From: Capniomyces stellatus
Lineage: Eukaryota > Kickxellomycota > Harpellomycetes > Harpellales > Legeriomycetaceae
Direction: 5' to 3'
Assembly: GCA_001661515.1 (NCBI GenBank)
Contig: LUVW01000002.1
Span: 689,850-753,849, forward strand
DNA length: 64,000 nucleotides
Below, in pieces: positions 25,776-37,068 of the stretch (positions within the stretch are counted from its first letter, which is position 1; each line of letters starts with the position of its first letter). A model generated the notes under the pieces. That model worked only from the letters and a program-made list of their open reading frames with translations, was not told the origin of the DNA and searched no databases. A program made the position numbers and the translations under genes.

Positions 25776-27259
25776 TTATTCTCTCTTTTTTATTCTTTTT
25801 TACTCTTTACTTTTGTTTATCCTTATCGCCCACTGCTTATATACACCTTTATAGTATCTCTTTTATTTCTTTTCTTTTCTTTCTTTCTTTCTTTCTTTAT
25901 AATCAGCTTTATTTTTTTCTTTAGCCACTATCTTTGTTGAATCTATTGTACGTGCTATAAATCTACTTTTGTCCTTTTGCTTTATTTTATTTCAAATATG
26001 CCACTCGCCTTTGTTTATTTGTGTTGCTTTTATGCCTTAATAAAACTTAAACTAAAACTAAAATAAAAAAGCAATTCTGTCAGTCAGAGCTTTTATTTTA
26101 TCCTGTCTTGCTATATATTACTCACTCACTAGTTGGGTTTCTTGTTTTAAAAATAAGAAAACTTTGTGTCTATTCTTTTGGATTGGATTCCTGGCGAACA
26201 ATTTTCTTTTTCCTACCTTCCTTCCTTTACCAACTCTTTTTATTATTATTTTGTTTTCAATCTCCATTCAGCTTTTTTTTTTATTATCAAAATTTCCATT
26301 CAGCTTTTGATTTGTTTTGTTTTGTATTTTTTGTTTGTTTATTGTTTTTTGTATTTCGGGTTTGTCTAATTTCTGATATCTGTTTGTCTTTTTTTCTCTC
26401 TCTCTCATTTCACTTTTCTATTTATTTTTTCACTTTTCTTTTCCAACTTCACCTTTCTTCTATTCTTTTTCGCTTTTTCTTTATTTACTTTTGGCTTGAA
26501 AACTTGCTGATTCGAGTTTGGTTCATAATAATACTCGCTTGGACAGTAGCGTATTATGTACGTTGGATGTATGCACAATTACCAACCACTTGCTCGTTAA
26601 TTCAGACTATTTTGGTCGCTCTTCTACCAACTATCCTTCTACTAACCACTCCTCTACTGGCCACCCTTCATCATTCAACTATATTCTCCACTCTATGATG
26701 TCTGCGTTCCAATAGCTACCAACCACACCACCAACTCAATAAAATAAACCTCACAGCACATCCAGCTCAACCCTACCCACTTGAACTCTCTAAACTACCG
26801 ATTTGGGTATGAGTTCTATAAAAGTATATGACTAGTATTTTTATCAACAAAAATGGCCAATTAAACCAAAGTCAATTGGCTACAATTTTAATGACAAATT
26901 ACAATTAACCTTGGTGTCTGTTATTTCTATTATTAAACACTGCATTTCTCTTTCATTTCAAACCGCAACAAAGGTTGTCTTGCATTTACTCTTGCTTGGC
27001 TCAACTTATTGATTTTTTTTTCTTCTTTTTATAAAGTATTGATAGATTAACAAACAAAAGCAATCATCATCCACTTGTGCAACTACTCCAAAAACACCAG
27101 TATTACTCGCCAAATTAAATAAATTGTTGTTAAAAAACGAAAGCGGAGGCAGAGTTGAATTTAAAGCTAAACCTCACCAATTAACAAAGGGAGAAGAGAC
27201 CTACTTTTCTACTGTAACCAACATAAAAAAGAATACATTCCAAAACCCAATCGTCTTCA
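25776..27259. other. T-rich divergent spacer XMAP215 / TRS33
   Basis: About 1.5 kb, strongly pyrimidine-rich on the plus strand, with (TTTC)n near 25866-25900. The open frame at 26108-26698 is F/L-dominated low complexity and is not taken as a gene. It probably holds both promoters. Confidence 0.55.
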
Positions 27260-28565
27260 ATGTCGGTAGTATCTGCTATAAATTTACTACGTAATCTAAC
27301 TGTTGATCCAGGCAGATCTCAGGAGGAGCCGATTCAGATAAACGAAACTTTGCTAGAGCTGTTTTTGATAGAGTTGGTCGAAAACGTCCACAAGAATACT
27401 GTTTTGAACTCGAGAATTAAAAAAAACTTGGTTTTGAGAGCAATTAACGAAACTAAACGAGACGAATCGAAGACCGATTTAAATCAATTAGGCCCGATTG
27501 GCGAAGAAATCGATTATGAAGCTGAAACCGAAACCGATGCCGAAATCCTGCTTGTAAATCAAAAGCTAGACTCAATAGGCTACCGCACTGGTCTCCGACT
27601 CGCTGAAAGGTAGTGTGTCTTGCTTTTATTGTTATTGTAAAGTGCGTCTTAATTTATGTTTTTCTGAATTGAATCAAATCTAAAACCATGAATTCATTGA
27701 TAAAACACGCACACTGAGCAGTTTCTTTGTTCTACTTTTATTTGACCTCGCCCATCTCTGCTCTTTATTTATTGAAATACATCTCTGCTTTTTCTACTTT
27801 GTAAACTAAAATAATCTGGCTGTATTTTTACTTGTTTGCACCTAGATACTCGGCTGATATTTCCCGCTTCATAGATACGCTGGATATAGTCAAATATATT
27901 TGTAAAGATATTTGGTACTTAGTATTCAAAAAACAGATCGATAATCTGAAAACCAACCACAAGGTAAACACTGCTTATAGCCAAACACTCTAACTTGCTA
28001 CAAGCATGTATATAATGTCGCATCCCAACTATATAGCCTAGTATTGTTTGTTTTTTTTTTGCTTCTAGGGAGTGTATATTTTACAAGATTTGAGGTTTAG
28101 ATGGTTAACGAAGTTTTCTGGAATCGAGACTAATCCCGAAGCACTGAAAAAAGCCAACAACGTAAGAATATACTTGTATTGGATAATGTAAAAATATATG
28201 CGTTTGTGAATGGTGTGTTGTTTTATTCTTTAAACGCCCGAAAACCAGTGCAGATTTTTTTTCTTAGTTGGTTCTCAATACTGACTGGCGCTGTTTGTAA
28301 TTGCGCTTTTTGTAGTACACCAACCTAACTTGTGGGATGCTTCGAGGCATTCTTGAAAACTTTGGAATAAAAGTGGAGGTCGTTGCTAACCTGGACAACC
28401 CACCTCAATGTAAGTATCTGAGTAGATCCACAAAAAAAACAGATTTACACGTTTTGGCTTTTATCCGATCACTGTTTTTGTTTACACATTATCACGATTA
28501 ATAAGTTTGCTTTTTGCATGTAACTTGTAGGTAATTTTCAAATTAAAGAATTGGGAGGACGCTGA
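27260..28565 (+). CDS. TRS33: TRAPP complex subunit Trs33/TRAPPC6
   Basis: Five exons, 27260-27609, 27846-27963, 28069-28161, 28316-28409 and 28531-28565, encode 229 residues. Conserved TRAPPC6 strings appear in order: [50 protein letters not shown] split over several exons; [22 protein letters not shown]; and [11 protein letters not shown] at the end. The family fold is the Bet3-like alpha/beta plait. Trs33 joins Bet3 and Bet5-type subunits in the core of TRAPP, a Rab GTPase exchange factor (Ypt1, Ypt31/32) at the Golgi. An acidic insertion ([10 protein letters not shown]) sits before GYR. Splice sites are all GT-AG. Confidence 0.95.
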
Positions 28566-29242
28566 TGCCATGTATTTAATAACATTTAGATTATTTTAGT
28601 TGTTTGTTTTATTCAGTTTAAAGTTTAATAAACATGACATAAAACAAAGGCAAAAAGCTATCAAGCTGAAAGTATAAACAGAAAGAAAAGGTGGGAGAGT
28701 ACACACTATTCTTGTAAAATTTGGATGCCAGATACTTAGAAAGGCGGTGTGAACGAAACCTACAATGAATTAAATATAATTTTAGTATAAAGCTCTATGC
28801 AATTTTGCCCAAACTCTACCACTAGGACGGTTTGTAGTACAAGTAAAAGTTTATCAGACGCAACTAAATCATCAAAGTGCTATTTTTCAAGCCCTTATTA
28901 TGAAAGCCATGCATGTTGAAAAATGGATCATCATTAAAATTCAAGTATATAAACACAAACAAGACTTTAAAAAGATGTCTACTTACTTTTTAGAGTGAGA
29001 AGAAGGTGGTGTCGAAAGGAACTGTTAAATACAGATGGTGTTAAAATTATTACTATTGCTACTACTAAAATTACATGTTGGATATTATAAACTAGTTAGA
29101 CGAAAGAAGCTAAATCAAAATGTCTCGCACTTTTCCGCTATTTATTTATATTTATTATTGAAAGTATTTGACGGATTATTTTTTTAACGAAATTTATTGA
29201 TGTTGAAAAAAAAAAAATTTTAAATGAAAAATATTCCTCAGA

Positions 29243-29287
29243 CCCCCCCCCCCCCCCCCCCCCNAAAAAAAAAAAAAAAAAAAAAAA
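29243..29287. other. Homopolymer-flanked unresolved base (C run, N, A run)
   Basis: A C run is followed by one N at 29264 and then a long A run. This looks like an assembly join, not genuine sequence. Confidence 0.8.
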
Positions 29288-30000
29288 GAAAAAAAATTGA
29301 AAAAAAAAGTCTTCCACACCTGAATTTCTGTCTAACTGTTTGTCTGTCGTATTTGCTTAATAATCCTATCTTAACTAACCCCTTTTTGACTTGGCACTCT
29401 GGTTCAATAAATAGCTAGTATTTGGTTTGCTCTAAACACTCAAATGTCTGTTGCTTCATAGGCTATCTACAAGCCAATTATAACCACTGTCAAGAGTTTG
29501 GTATAGATACATAATCAAACCAAGCGCTAATAAACGTTTAATTATTTCTGGTCAGATGTTGATGAATAATGACGCTGCTTATATCTGTTTCGAGCGTCAC
29601 TTCATGCATCACATGCGAAGTTTAAGATGCGTGTACGTAGATGTTTAGCGCTTGAGCAGGATCTTTCAGAACCAGCACGGAATTCTAACGCAGCTAACCT
29701 GTATCGATGGGAATGTATTTGCACCAAACCTTTTAAATGAAACTCAAATACTAAAACATCATTTGTAATCACAACTTAGGTAAGTATACTTTATCTATTT
29801 TTTTTGAGTTCAAAAGATGGTGAGAAGGGTCTTTTAGGGTTATATTAGGTGCTGCTTAGGTTTATTGTATATACAGGGTAGAGCCTACATCCAAGCATAA
29901 ACCAGTAAAACAAAGGAAAACAGCCTTCACTTTAATATAAAATGACGGAGAAAAAAAAAAGGAAAGCTTGACAAGAAACCGTAAACATATAAAAAAAATT

Positions 30001-30023
30001 CCCCCCCCCCCCCCCCCCCCCCC
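30001..30023. repeat. Poly-C run (23 bp)
   Basis: Uninterrupted C's with no N, in AT-rich sequence; the same kind of run borders both N gaps. Confidence 0.95.
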
Positions 30024-31204
30024 AGCTGTAATTGGGCTGTAAAACCAAGTAGTAATTCGCTCAGATTCGTCAAATGATTCTGCAGAACAAAAAATAAGTC
30101 TTGGGCTTCTATTGGACGAATTTGCTTAAAGTTTAAAAGAACTGAGCTAGAATATTTCGAATTAGATTGCTTCTGGATTACTTTTCAAACACTAACAGGA
30201 TTTAGAGGCTAAATAATGCAGCGATCCCGCGATACATTTCCTAAATGCAACGAGCCCCAATTCCTGGTGTAAACAAGCTATTCCGCCGGCCAAGGAAATG
30301 GCAGGGCTTTATCGGGCTTCAGGCCATAAACCAACGCTTACTTTAATAATAACAAGGGCAACAAGAGTACACCAAAATTTCACCTTATATCATGGATACA
30401 CTGTTGTATGCCAGCGTGGTTCTTGTTGCTTTAACCATCAACCGTGTTTGGTTATACTTTTGGGTTTTGAGTGTTTGGGCCAGATGTCTAAAACCCGAGA
30501 TGGTATACCATAATATGTCTGGTTCAAGAGGGTTTGGTGTAAATTCTTGGTGTTGAACACATTGAGTAATTATAGCGACCAATTACCTTACTTTATTGAT
30601 GAATTGTTTAAAGGCAATTTCAAATTAAATTATGCTAATTGGGGGGGGAGAGTGGTTTCAGGCGAACTAGAAAAAATTGTTATCAAACTTTAAAGAACCG
30701 AGGTTGGCCTTTTTTTTTGGAGATAACAAAATGTATAACCGCAGATTGGAATCAAGGGCTGGAAAATGACTGGAATTGTGGTAAACGAGTTAAGATTGAT
30801 GGTTTTGGTTATGATTTACAAGTAAATAGATAGCAAAAATAAAAACAAAATAGTTTTGATAATAGTTGCAACAATAGTAATGGCAACAAAAACATTTGAA
30901 TTGCTACTTCAAAAAATAGACTGAAAAAAAAAACAGTCATAATAGTTGAAACCAGCAACAAAAATAAAAAAGAAAAACAAACATAAGCTGTATTAGTCGA
31001 AAGTATAATTTGCTTTGATTGCTCATTTCAAAAAACAACCCAGATTAAACAAGCATTTAGCATTTAGGTACTTGAATTTGCCTTTTTGTTTCCGGTTTTC
31101 AGTTTTCAGTTATTTTTTTTTCCGGCTTTGTTTTTAGTATAGTTTTAATCTTTTATTTTAATCCAGTATTAGTTCTTTTCAGTGTTTAGTTAGAATTGGA
31201 TAAA

Positions 31205-33038
31205 ATGTTTAGGGCATCGAGTATTGGTCGGACATTGTCAAAGGTTGGCGAATGCCTGCATACTAACAAAAGCTTAATTCAAAGGCAGCTTGGCTCATGC
31301 GCTAGTGGAATCAACTTTGGGACTTCTAGCAAAAACGGCAGCAGCTTAAGCAAGATGCTGAAGGCTAATTACAGCAAAAACATTGCACGGGGATACTCGA
31401 CACAAATCCAAAAATATGAAACCAACGTGGACCCAATGAATGGCGGCAGAATAGTCCCACATGGATCTAACCCAGATGAATATATTGAAGTGATTTCAAG
31501 TAAGTATAATTTGTTTTAAACAAATAGAGAGGATAAGGGGAGGGTAGGGGAGAGATGGAATGGGCAAGGTTGCTTACTCTATTTTGAACTTGGTTTGCTA
31601 AATGTGTGTTAAATCAGTTAAATCGATTAAAGTGAAGCAGAGTGGAATTAATATGAGATTTAAACAGTTGGGATTCAAGAAACAAATGAATTGGATAAAA
31701 TGAAAGGATTGATTAAAATGAAAGAATTGGATAAAATGAAAGAATTGGATAAAATGAAAGAATTGGATAAAATGAAAGAATTGGATAAAATGAAAGGATT
31801 GATTAAAACAAAAAAATTGGTTAAAATGAATGAATTGAATAGAGGAGTTGCAAAACAGAGAAGACACCACCACAATCAAGCCATTCACACTAAATTTCGG
31901 GCCACAACATCCAGCAGCTCACGGAGTGTTGAGATTGATCATCGAGTTGGATGGAGAGCTGATTACTCATTGTGATCCACACATTGGACTGCTTCATCGT
32001 GGAACTGAGAAGCTGATGGAGTACAAGACGTACTTACAGGCGCTTCCATACATGGATCGTTTGGATTATTGCTCAATGATGACCAACGAGGAGGTTTACT
32101 CGTTGGCGGTGGAGAAGCTGCTCAACATTGACATTCCTGAAAGAGCCAAGTACATTAGAGTGCTTTTTGCAGAAATCACACGAATTCTCAACCACATGAT
32201 GGCAGTAGGAGCACACGTTATGGACGTTGGTGGTCTCACACCATTCCTGTACCTCTTTGAGGAGCGAGAGAAGTGCATGGAGTTCTACGAAAGAGTTTCT
32301 GGAGCCCGTATGCACGCAGCATACGTCAGGCCTGGAGGCGTTGCCCTTGATATTCCACGCGGACTGATGGAGGACATTTACCAGTGGGCCCAGCAGTTCC
32401 CAGACCGTTTGGACGAAGTTGAGGAAATGGTTACCTCCAACCGTATCTGGATGAACCGTACCATTGGTGTTGGTGAGCTGAGCATTCAAGACGCGATGGA
32501 CTGGGGCTTTACTGGTCCTGTGATCAGAGCCTCGGGACTCCAGTGGGATATCCGTAAGTCTGCCCCATACGAGGTCTACGACAAGCTTGAGTTCGACATC
32601 CCTGTTGGAACCCGTGGTGATACTTACGACAGATACATGATCCGCATGGAGGAAATGCGCCAAAGCATCCGCATCATCAAACAGTGCCTTGATCAGATGC
32701 CTCCTGGTCTTCACAAGGTTGACGACTGGAAGATTTCCCCGCCCCCACGACACGCCATGAAAACTGATATGGAGGCCGTTATTCATCACTTTAAGCTGTT
32801 TTCAGAAGGGTACAATGTTCCTGCTGGCGAAACATACACTGCCATCGAAGCTCCAAAGGGCGAAATGGGAATATTCATGATTTCTGATGGCGGAAGTCGA
32901 CCATACAAATGCCATATTCGTGCCCCAGGATTCTACCATTTGGGAGGAATGCACAAGATGGCCGTTGGAAGTCTTGTTGCTGATTTAGTCGCCATCATTG
33001 GTACATGTGATTTAGTGTTTGGTGAGGTTGATCGCTAA
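31205..33038 (+). CDS. NDUFS2: NADH:ubiquinone oxidoreductase 49 kDa subunit (NDUFS2), nuclear
   Basis: Two exons, 31205-31499 and 31861-33038, encode 490 residues. The first exon is a Ser/Arg/Lys-rich mitochondrial presequence ([12 protein letters not shown]..., [13 protein letters not shown]). The second starts [22 protein letters not shown], which is the 49 kDa signature, followed by [26 protein letters not shown], and the C-terminal [24 protein letters not shown] and ending FGEVDR. This subunit lines the quinone site in the matrix arm of complex I. The acceptor is taken as CAGAG|AA to keep phase; the alternative AG two bases upstream breaks it. The intron holds an 18-bp minisatellite. Identity is certain. 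Confidence 0.97.
31688..31841. repeat. 18-bp minisatellite in NDUFS2 intron
   Basis: About eight copies of GAATTGGATAAAATGAAA with a GGATTGATT variant, ending about 20 bp before the acceptor. The repeat stays open on both strands. Confidence 0.9.
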
Positions 33039-34719
33039 TTGGCCATTTTCCCTTTTTTTCTACTCTTCTACCTTTCTGCTTTTTCTATTTTTTCTACTCT
33101 TACTTTTTCTACTTTTTCCATTCAAGTTTATTAAAATAAAATTATTCTTTTCACCTCTTTTGTTTATTTGCATTTTAATAAATCTTTTATATGTTTATCT
33201 ACAAATCCTCTATCAATCAACTTTTACTATATATATATATAAAACAACCTCGCATATAATATACATCAATGTCTATGTCAGCCCGTCGATTATCTTCCAT
33301 TCACAATTTGTCAAATTATACCATCCACAGTAGCTAAATTCGGATCATCAGTTATTCATGTCATTATCAGCAGCATTCAGTTTTCTCTCAATATTGGTAA
33401 ATCTACTTGCTTGGTTAGGCTGACAAATGGCACACTTTTCCGCTCTTTGTGCTAATTTACTTGTGTTGTGGATTATACAATGTTTGTGTGTTTTATTACA
33501 TAGCTAGTGCTCGACCTCCTTAATTCTTTTTTGTTTTCCCACTGTCCTTCTGGATCCTGTGGTCGGAATATTAAATGTATCGTTGATTGGGCCTGAATTT
33601 TGTCTATTATTTTTAGATTGTAAAGCTTCAAACTCTTCTTTAATAACTTGATTTTATTCTGTAAATAGTAGTTTCATTATTATTATCGAGACATGCACAA
33701 AGTAGCATTAGAATATAATGACAATAACAAACGCCAAATTTAGTCTGGCTAGCAAAAGTGTTTAGTTGCAACAAACAATGTAAAGCTAATAAACGCAAAA
33801 ACGACTACTAGACCACAGAAAAAGTATGTAGCACCAACGAACATACCGCTATTTGAGTAGGCCTTCTTTGTCTAGAAAAAGCTTAATTTGATAACTTTGT
33901 TTCAATATTTTCTTTTGGGTCTAGATCGTCTAACTATTTGCTAAATTATGTTGTTCAAGTGCTGAATCCCCTTTCTATTAACATGGGTTCTGGAATACTT
34001 GATCCAGATTAGTCTATCAATTTAAATACTTTCTTCTATTTTAACTGGCAGTTAAACACATTTTTTGTTTGGTCCTTCCTCGCTATAATTATACATTTTA
34101 GCGTTCAAATGAAATTCCTGTTGGAATAATCGAGTAAAATCTAGCCCAAATCTAATATATTTGTTAGGTTCAAAATAATTACTCTTATTATTAATTGAAT
34201 AACCCTTTTTAAGCAATAGCTAGTATTATTATGCTAAGACTCTGTGTATACTTGGTGTTCTGTGTAGTACAGCTACCACTTTTTCCTCTCCAAGTATCAT
34301 GTACCGATACCATACAAACAACAAACATGATTCAGATCTTCATGTTATAAACACTGTTCATTAGCATATAGTTGTTCAAATGGTACATACAATCTGAACA
34401 AACTCAACTTCACCTCACTTTTTTTTTTTAGAAAACTTGCAAGTTTAAAACCTAAATAAGCTTAGTTTTTTGTTGATTTACGAATAAATAGGTTAACTTA
34501 AGACATAGTTGAACTCGGATTAGTATAAAAGCCGTTCTTTGTGATATATCATTTCATATTAGCTCCCTTTCATTCATTTTGAATAAAATCCGTTTTACTG
34601 ATTTTATTGAAGAAAGTGCTTTGGGTTTTTAGACGGAGTAAAATACTTGGATTTTACACTGAAATTTATTTATTTTTCTTGCTGGTTTCTAACCACAAAA
34701 TTCAACCAATCTTGCAGAA
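33039..34719. other. Spacer upstream of the C2H2 gene
   Basis: About 1.7 kb of AT-rich sequence. TTGCAG six bases before the next ATG looks like a splice acceptor, so a 5' UTR intron is possible. Nothing else was seen. Confidence 0.5.
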
Positions 34720-36606
34720 ATGATTAATGCGAAAAGAAAGGCAGGTGACGAAGGATTAAAAGGTGCCAGGAAAGTAAGGATACTAAAAAGCAAAAACGAG
34801 CGTATGCCCAAACAGGTCAACGATGTCAGGGAATACAGCGGCTACGATTTAGATGTAATAAACAACAGAAGCAATATACAAGTAAACGGGGATATCGAAG
34901 AATTGCTTCTACTAGGCCAGTGCCAGGGATTAGACTTGGAAAGGCTGGGCCAAGGTGATACAAATAACTTGCAGTTCGGACCCAATCATGCATGCAAACA
35001 GAATTATGTATACAGCGAGCCTGACAGAGTCTATAACTACGAGGCAGTAAACCTAGATCAAACAAGTTATCAGGATATTATGGGAAACAACAGCATGTTT
35101 GACTACTTGATGGGATATGATAAGCCAAGCAATCAAGCTAACCTTAAAATAGATTACAGTTACGGAAACAGCACAGTCATCCCAAACACTAATAATGATT
35201 TAGATTTAGGAAGCTATGGTTTGCAAGGAATCAGCAACAATCCAACAAGCTTTATCCCCGGGCTAGGTGATGAAATAGACTTAAGGTTGATCCAACGATT
35301 GTATGGTAATCAAGCACTGAATGAACCAGCCAACTTTTCGTTTAGCAGCGAAAACATAGCAATCCCAGAAAATAAAGTATCATTAGAAAGCTACAAAACC
35401 TCGCCTGGCGGAGTTAAAGGTAAAGACACAAATAAAGCACGCAGCACAGTCTCCGACACCGAGAACAGCAAGCCAACGACAAAGGAAAAAGGAAATGGGA
35501 AACTAAATGGAGCCAAAAAAGATAGAAAAGCAAATGACCAAACTAAAATTGAAGATGGCAGTGACAAAAGCGACGATTTTGAAGAGCAGTTTTTGTTGTG
35601 CAGTTCTTTTCAATTCAGTGATGACGGCCCCTGCCCAAACATAATGTACAGAAATGCTTTCGAAGTGCATCAATCCAATGGCAGTGAAGGTGCTAACGAT
35701 GCTGAAGAAAGGAGATTGATATCGGAACAAAAAACCAAGCCTATAATCAAGAACAGCGTCAAAAGCAACACCAAAACTATTATCAATGCTATCACGAAAA
35801 GCAACATCAAGAACAAAACCAAGTATATATGCAAAACCAAACCCGATGTTGATTCCCAAGGCGATCACATTGACCCAGGTTATACTTCTTCCGAGATCAA
35901 TTCCAAGAGGTACGAATGCATGGAATGCGGCAAAAGGTTTTCGAGACCTTCGTCGCTTAAAACGCATTGTTACATACACACGGGAGAAAGACCGTTTGTT
36001 TGTGACCATGTTGGGTGCACAAAGAGCTTTTCTGTTCTAAGCAACTTGAGAAGGCACTCCAAAGTCCATTTTAACCCTCGGAAAATGCTGAAGCTTGCGG
36101 AAAAAAACAAAAAAATCGCAATTCGCGAAAAGAGCAAGGTGGACAACGGTCAATATCGCGGCGAGTGTTTTTTAAATGCCAACAGTCAGCAACAAGGTGC
36201 CGATATAAACCTGATAGCATCAATGGACAACCAAGGAAGCAAAATTACGTACATTACTGGAATTGAACATGACCTGGATTGTTCAGATTTTGTCAAGGGA
36301 ATAGGTGCAAAGTTTGCAATAAATGATATGAGCCACCTATTCCAAGACAATCTGATGAACACAGTTAGAAATGATGTCAATGGAATATACAACTACGAAG
36401 CAAACGATGCTATCCGGTATGAATACCAACACCCCAATCCATCCTTAGTTAGTCCAAACAGCTACAGCTACTCTGGAGACACGCTGAACGAATTTGAGGC
36501 AAACAAAATCTACACAACATCAAGTACCTATGCTGATTACAGCAATGGTCCAAACTTTACCAACATCCACGCATCCAAATCCACAGGGGAATACGTGTTC
36601 GATTAA
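34720..36606 (+). CDS. C2H2 zinc-finger transcription factor (two fingers)
   Basis: A single open frame of 628 residues. Two adjacent C2H2 fingers lie at about 398-452: finger 1 has [21 protein letters not shown], linker TGERPF, and finger 2 [23 protein letters not shown]. They are followed by a basic stretch ([10 protein letters not shown]). The rest is Asn/Ser/Asp/Tyr-rich and disordered, typical of a fungal regulator, with a basic N-terminus ([11 protein letters not shown]) that may be a nuclear signal. Finger helices carry SRPSSLKT and SVLSNLRR, but the DNA target cannot be read. No ortholog is recognised; Azf1-like or Msn-like factors share the layout. The fingers fit one uninterrupted frame. 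Confidence 0.88.
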   Translation: MINAKRKAGDEGLKGARKVRILKSKNERMPKQVNDVREYSGYDLDVINNRSNIQVNGDIEELLLLGQCQGLDLERLGQGDTNNLQFGPNHACKQNYVYSEPDRVYNYEAVNLDQTSYQDIMGNNSMFDYLMGYDKPSNQANLKIDYSYGNSTVIPNTNNDLDLGSYGLQGISNNPTSFIPGLGDEIDLRLIQRLYGNQALNEPANFSFSSENIAIPENKVSLESYKTSPGGVKGKDTNKARSTVSDTENSKPTTKEKGNGKLNGAKKDRKANDQTKIEDGSDKSDDFEEQFLLCSSFQFSDDGPCPNIMYRNAFEVHQSNGSEGANDAEERRLISEQKTKPIIKNSVKSNTKTIINAITKSNIKNKTKYICKTKPDVDSQGDHIDPGYTSSEINSKRYECMECGKRFSRPSSLKTHCYIHTGERPFVCDHVGCTKSFSVLSNLRRHSKVHFNPRKMLKLAEKNKKIAIREKSKVDNGQYRGECFLNANSQQQGADINLIASMDNQGSKITYITGIEHDLDCSDFVKGIGAKFAINDMSHLFQDNLMNTVRNDVNGIYNYEANDAIRYEYQHPNPSLVSPNSYSYSGDTLNEFEANKIYTTSSTYADYSNGPNFTNIHASKSTGEYVFD

Positions 36607-37068
36607 AACGCCATGTCCCGACCCAATTTCCATTTGTAGATTTGTTACTACTAACTATCTTTCTATTCACACATTTGTCTATTTATATTTATTTACTTGT
36701 AGACACTGATCAACTAACTACCTTCATATTGTAAAACTTGAGGGGGAAAAAAAAATGTAAAATAACTAAAACAAACAAACAAACAAAAATGAAGTTATAA
36801 AAGTGAGGCAAATGCCTATTTGTGTACTATTGCTATTGTGGAACATTTTAATGCTGTTTACTACACTGCTCATTTACAACGCGACAATTCTGGTTAAGAG
36901 TATAGACACATGAGCAACAATTGAGTAGAGAAACCAGTTACTCCTTACTAATTTTTTATTGCTCAAAATATTACTTGTAAAAAAAAAATAAAAAATAAAA
37001 AAAAGAGAGAAGGAGAGAAGGAGAGAAAGAGAGAAAGAGAGAAAGAGAGAGAAAGAAAAGAATATAAA
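36607..37068. other. Convergent spacer C2H2 gene / nucleoporin
   Basis: 3' flanks of two convergent genes. It includes a purine-rich GAGAAAGA repeat at 37004-37060 that ends just beyond the nucleoporin stop codon. Confidence 0.6.
37004..37060. repeat. (GAGAAAGA)n purine tract
   Basis: Degenerate GAGAAA/GAGAAG units over nearly 60 bp, purine-only on the plus strand, in the probable 3' UTR of the nucleoporin. Confidence 0.85.

Larger units (their letters stand above)
28566..31204. other. Long spacer with assembly-gap homopolymers
   Basis: About 2.6 kb between TRS33 and the complex I gene. It contains a C run ending in N and then A's (29243-29287) and a 23-C run at 30001. Minus-strand segments near 28995-29032 and 28600-28759 have splice-like ends (see findings). 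A patch at 30210-30340 is more GC-rich than its surroundings. No tRNA or complete gene was seen. Confidence 0.5.

Noticed and set aside
26108..26698. 196-codon frame upstream of TRS33
   Set aside because: Dominated by F, L, Y and S from T-rich DNA, with no domain; typical of a pyrimidine-rich spacer.
29545..29720. GTTGATGA-like box that could suggest a C/D snoRNA
   Set aside because: No convincing D box with flanking stem pairing was found, so it is not reported as an RNA gene.
32073..32789. 238-codon antisense frame in NDUFS2
   Set aside because: Antisense shadow of a highly conserved coding region.
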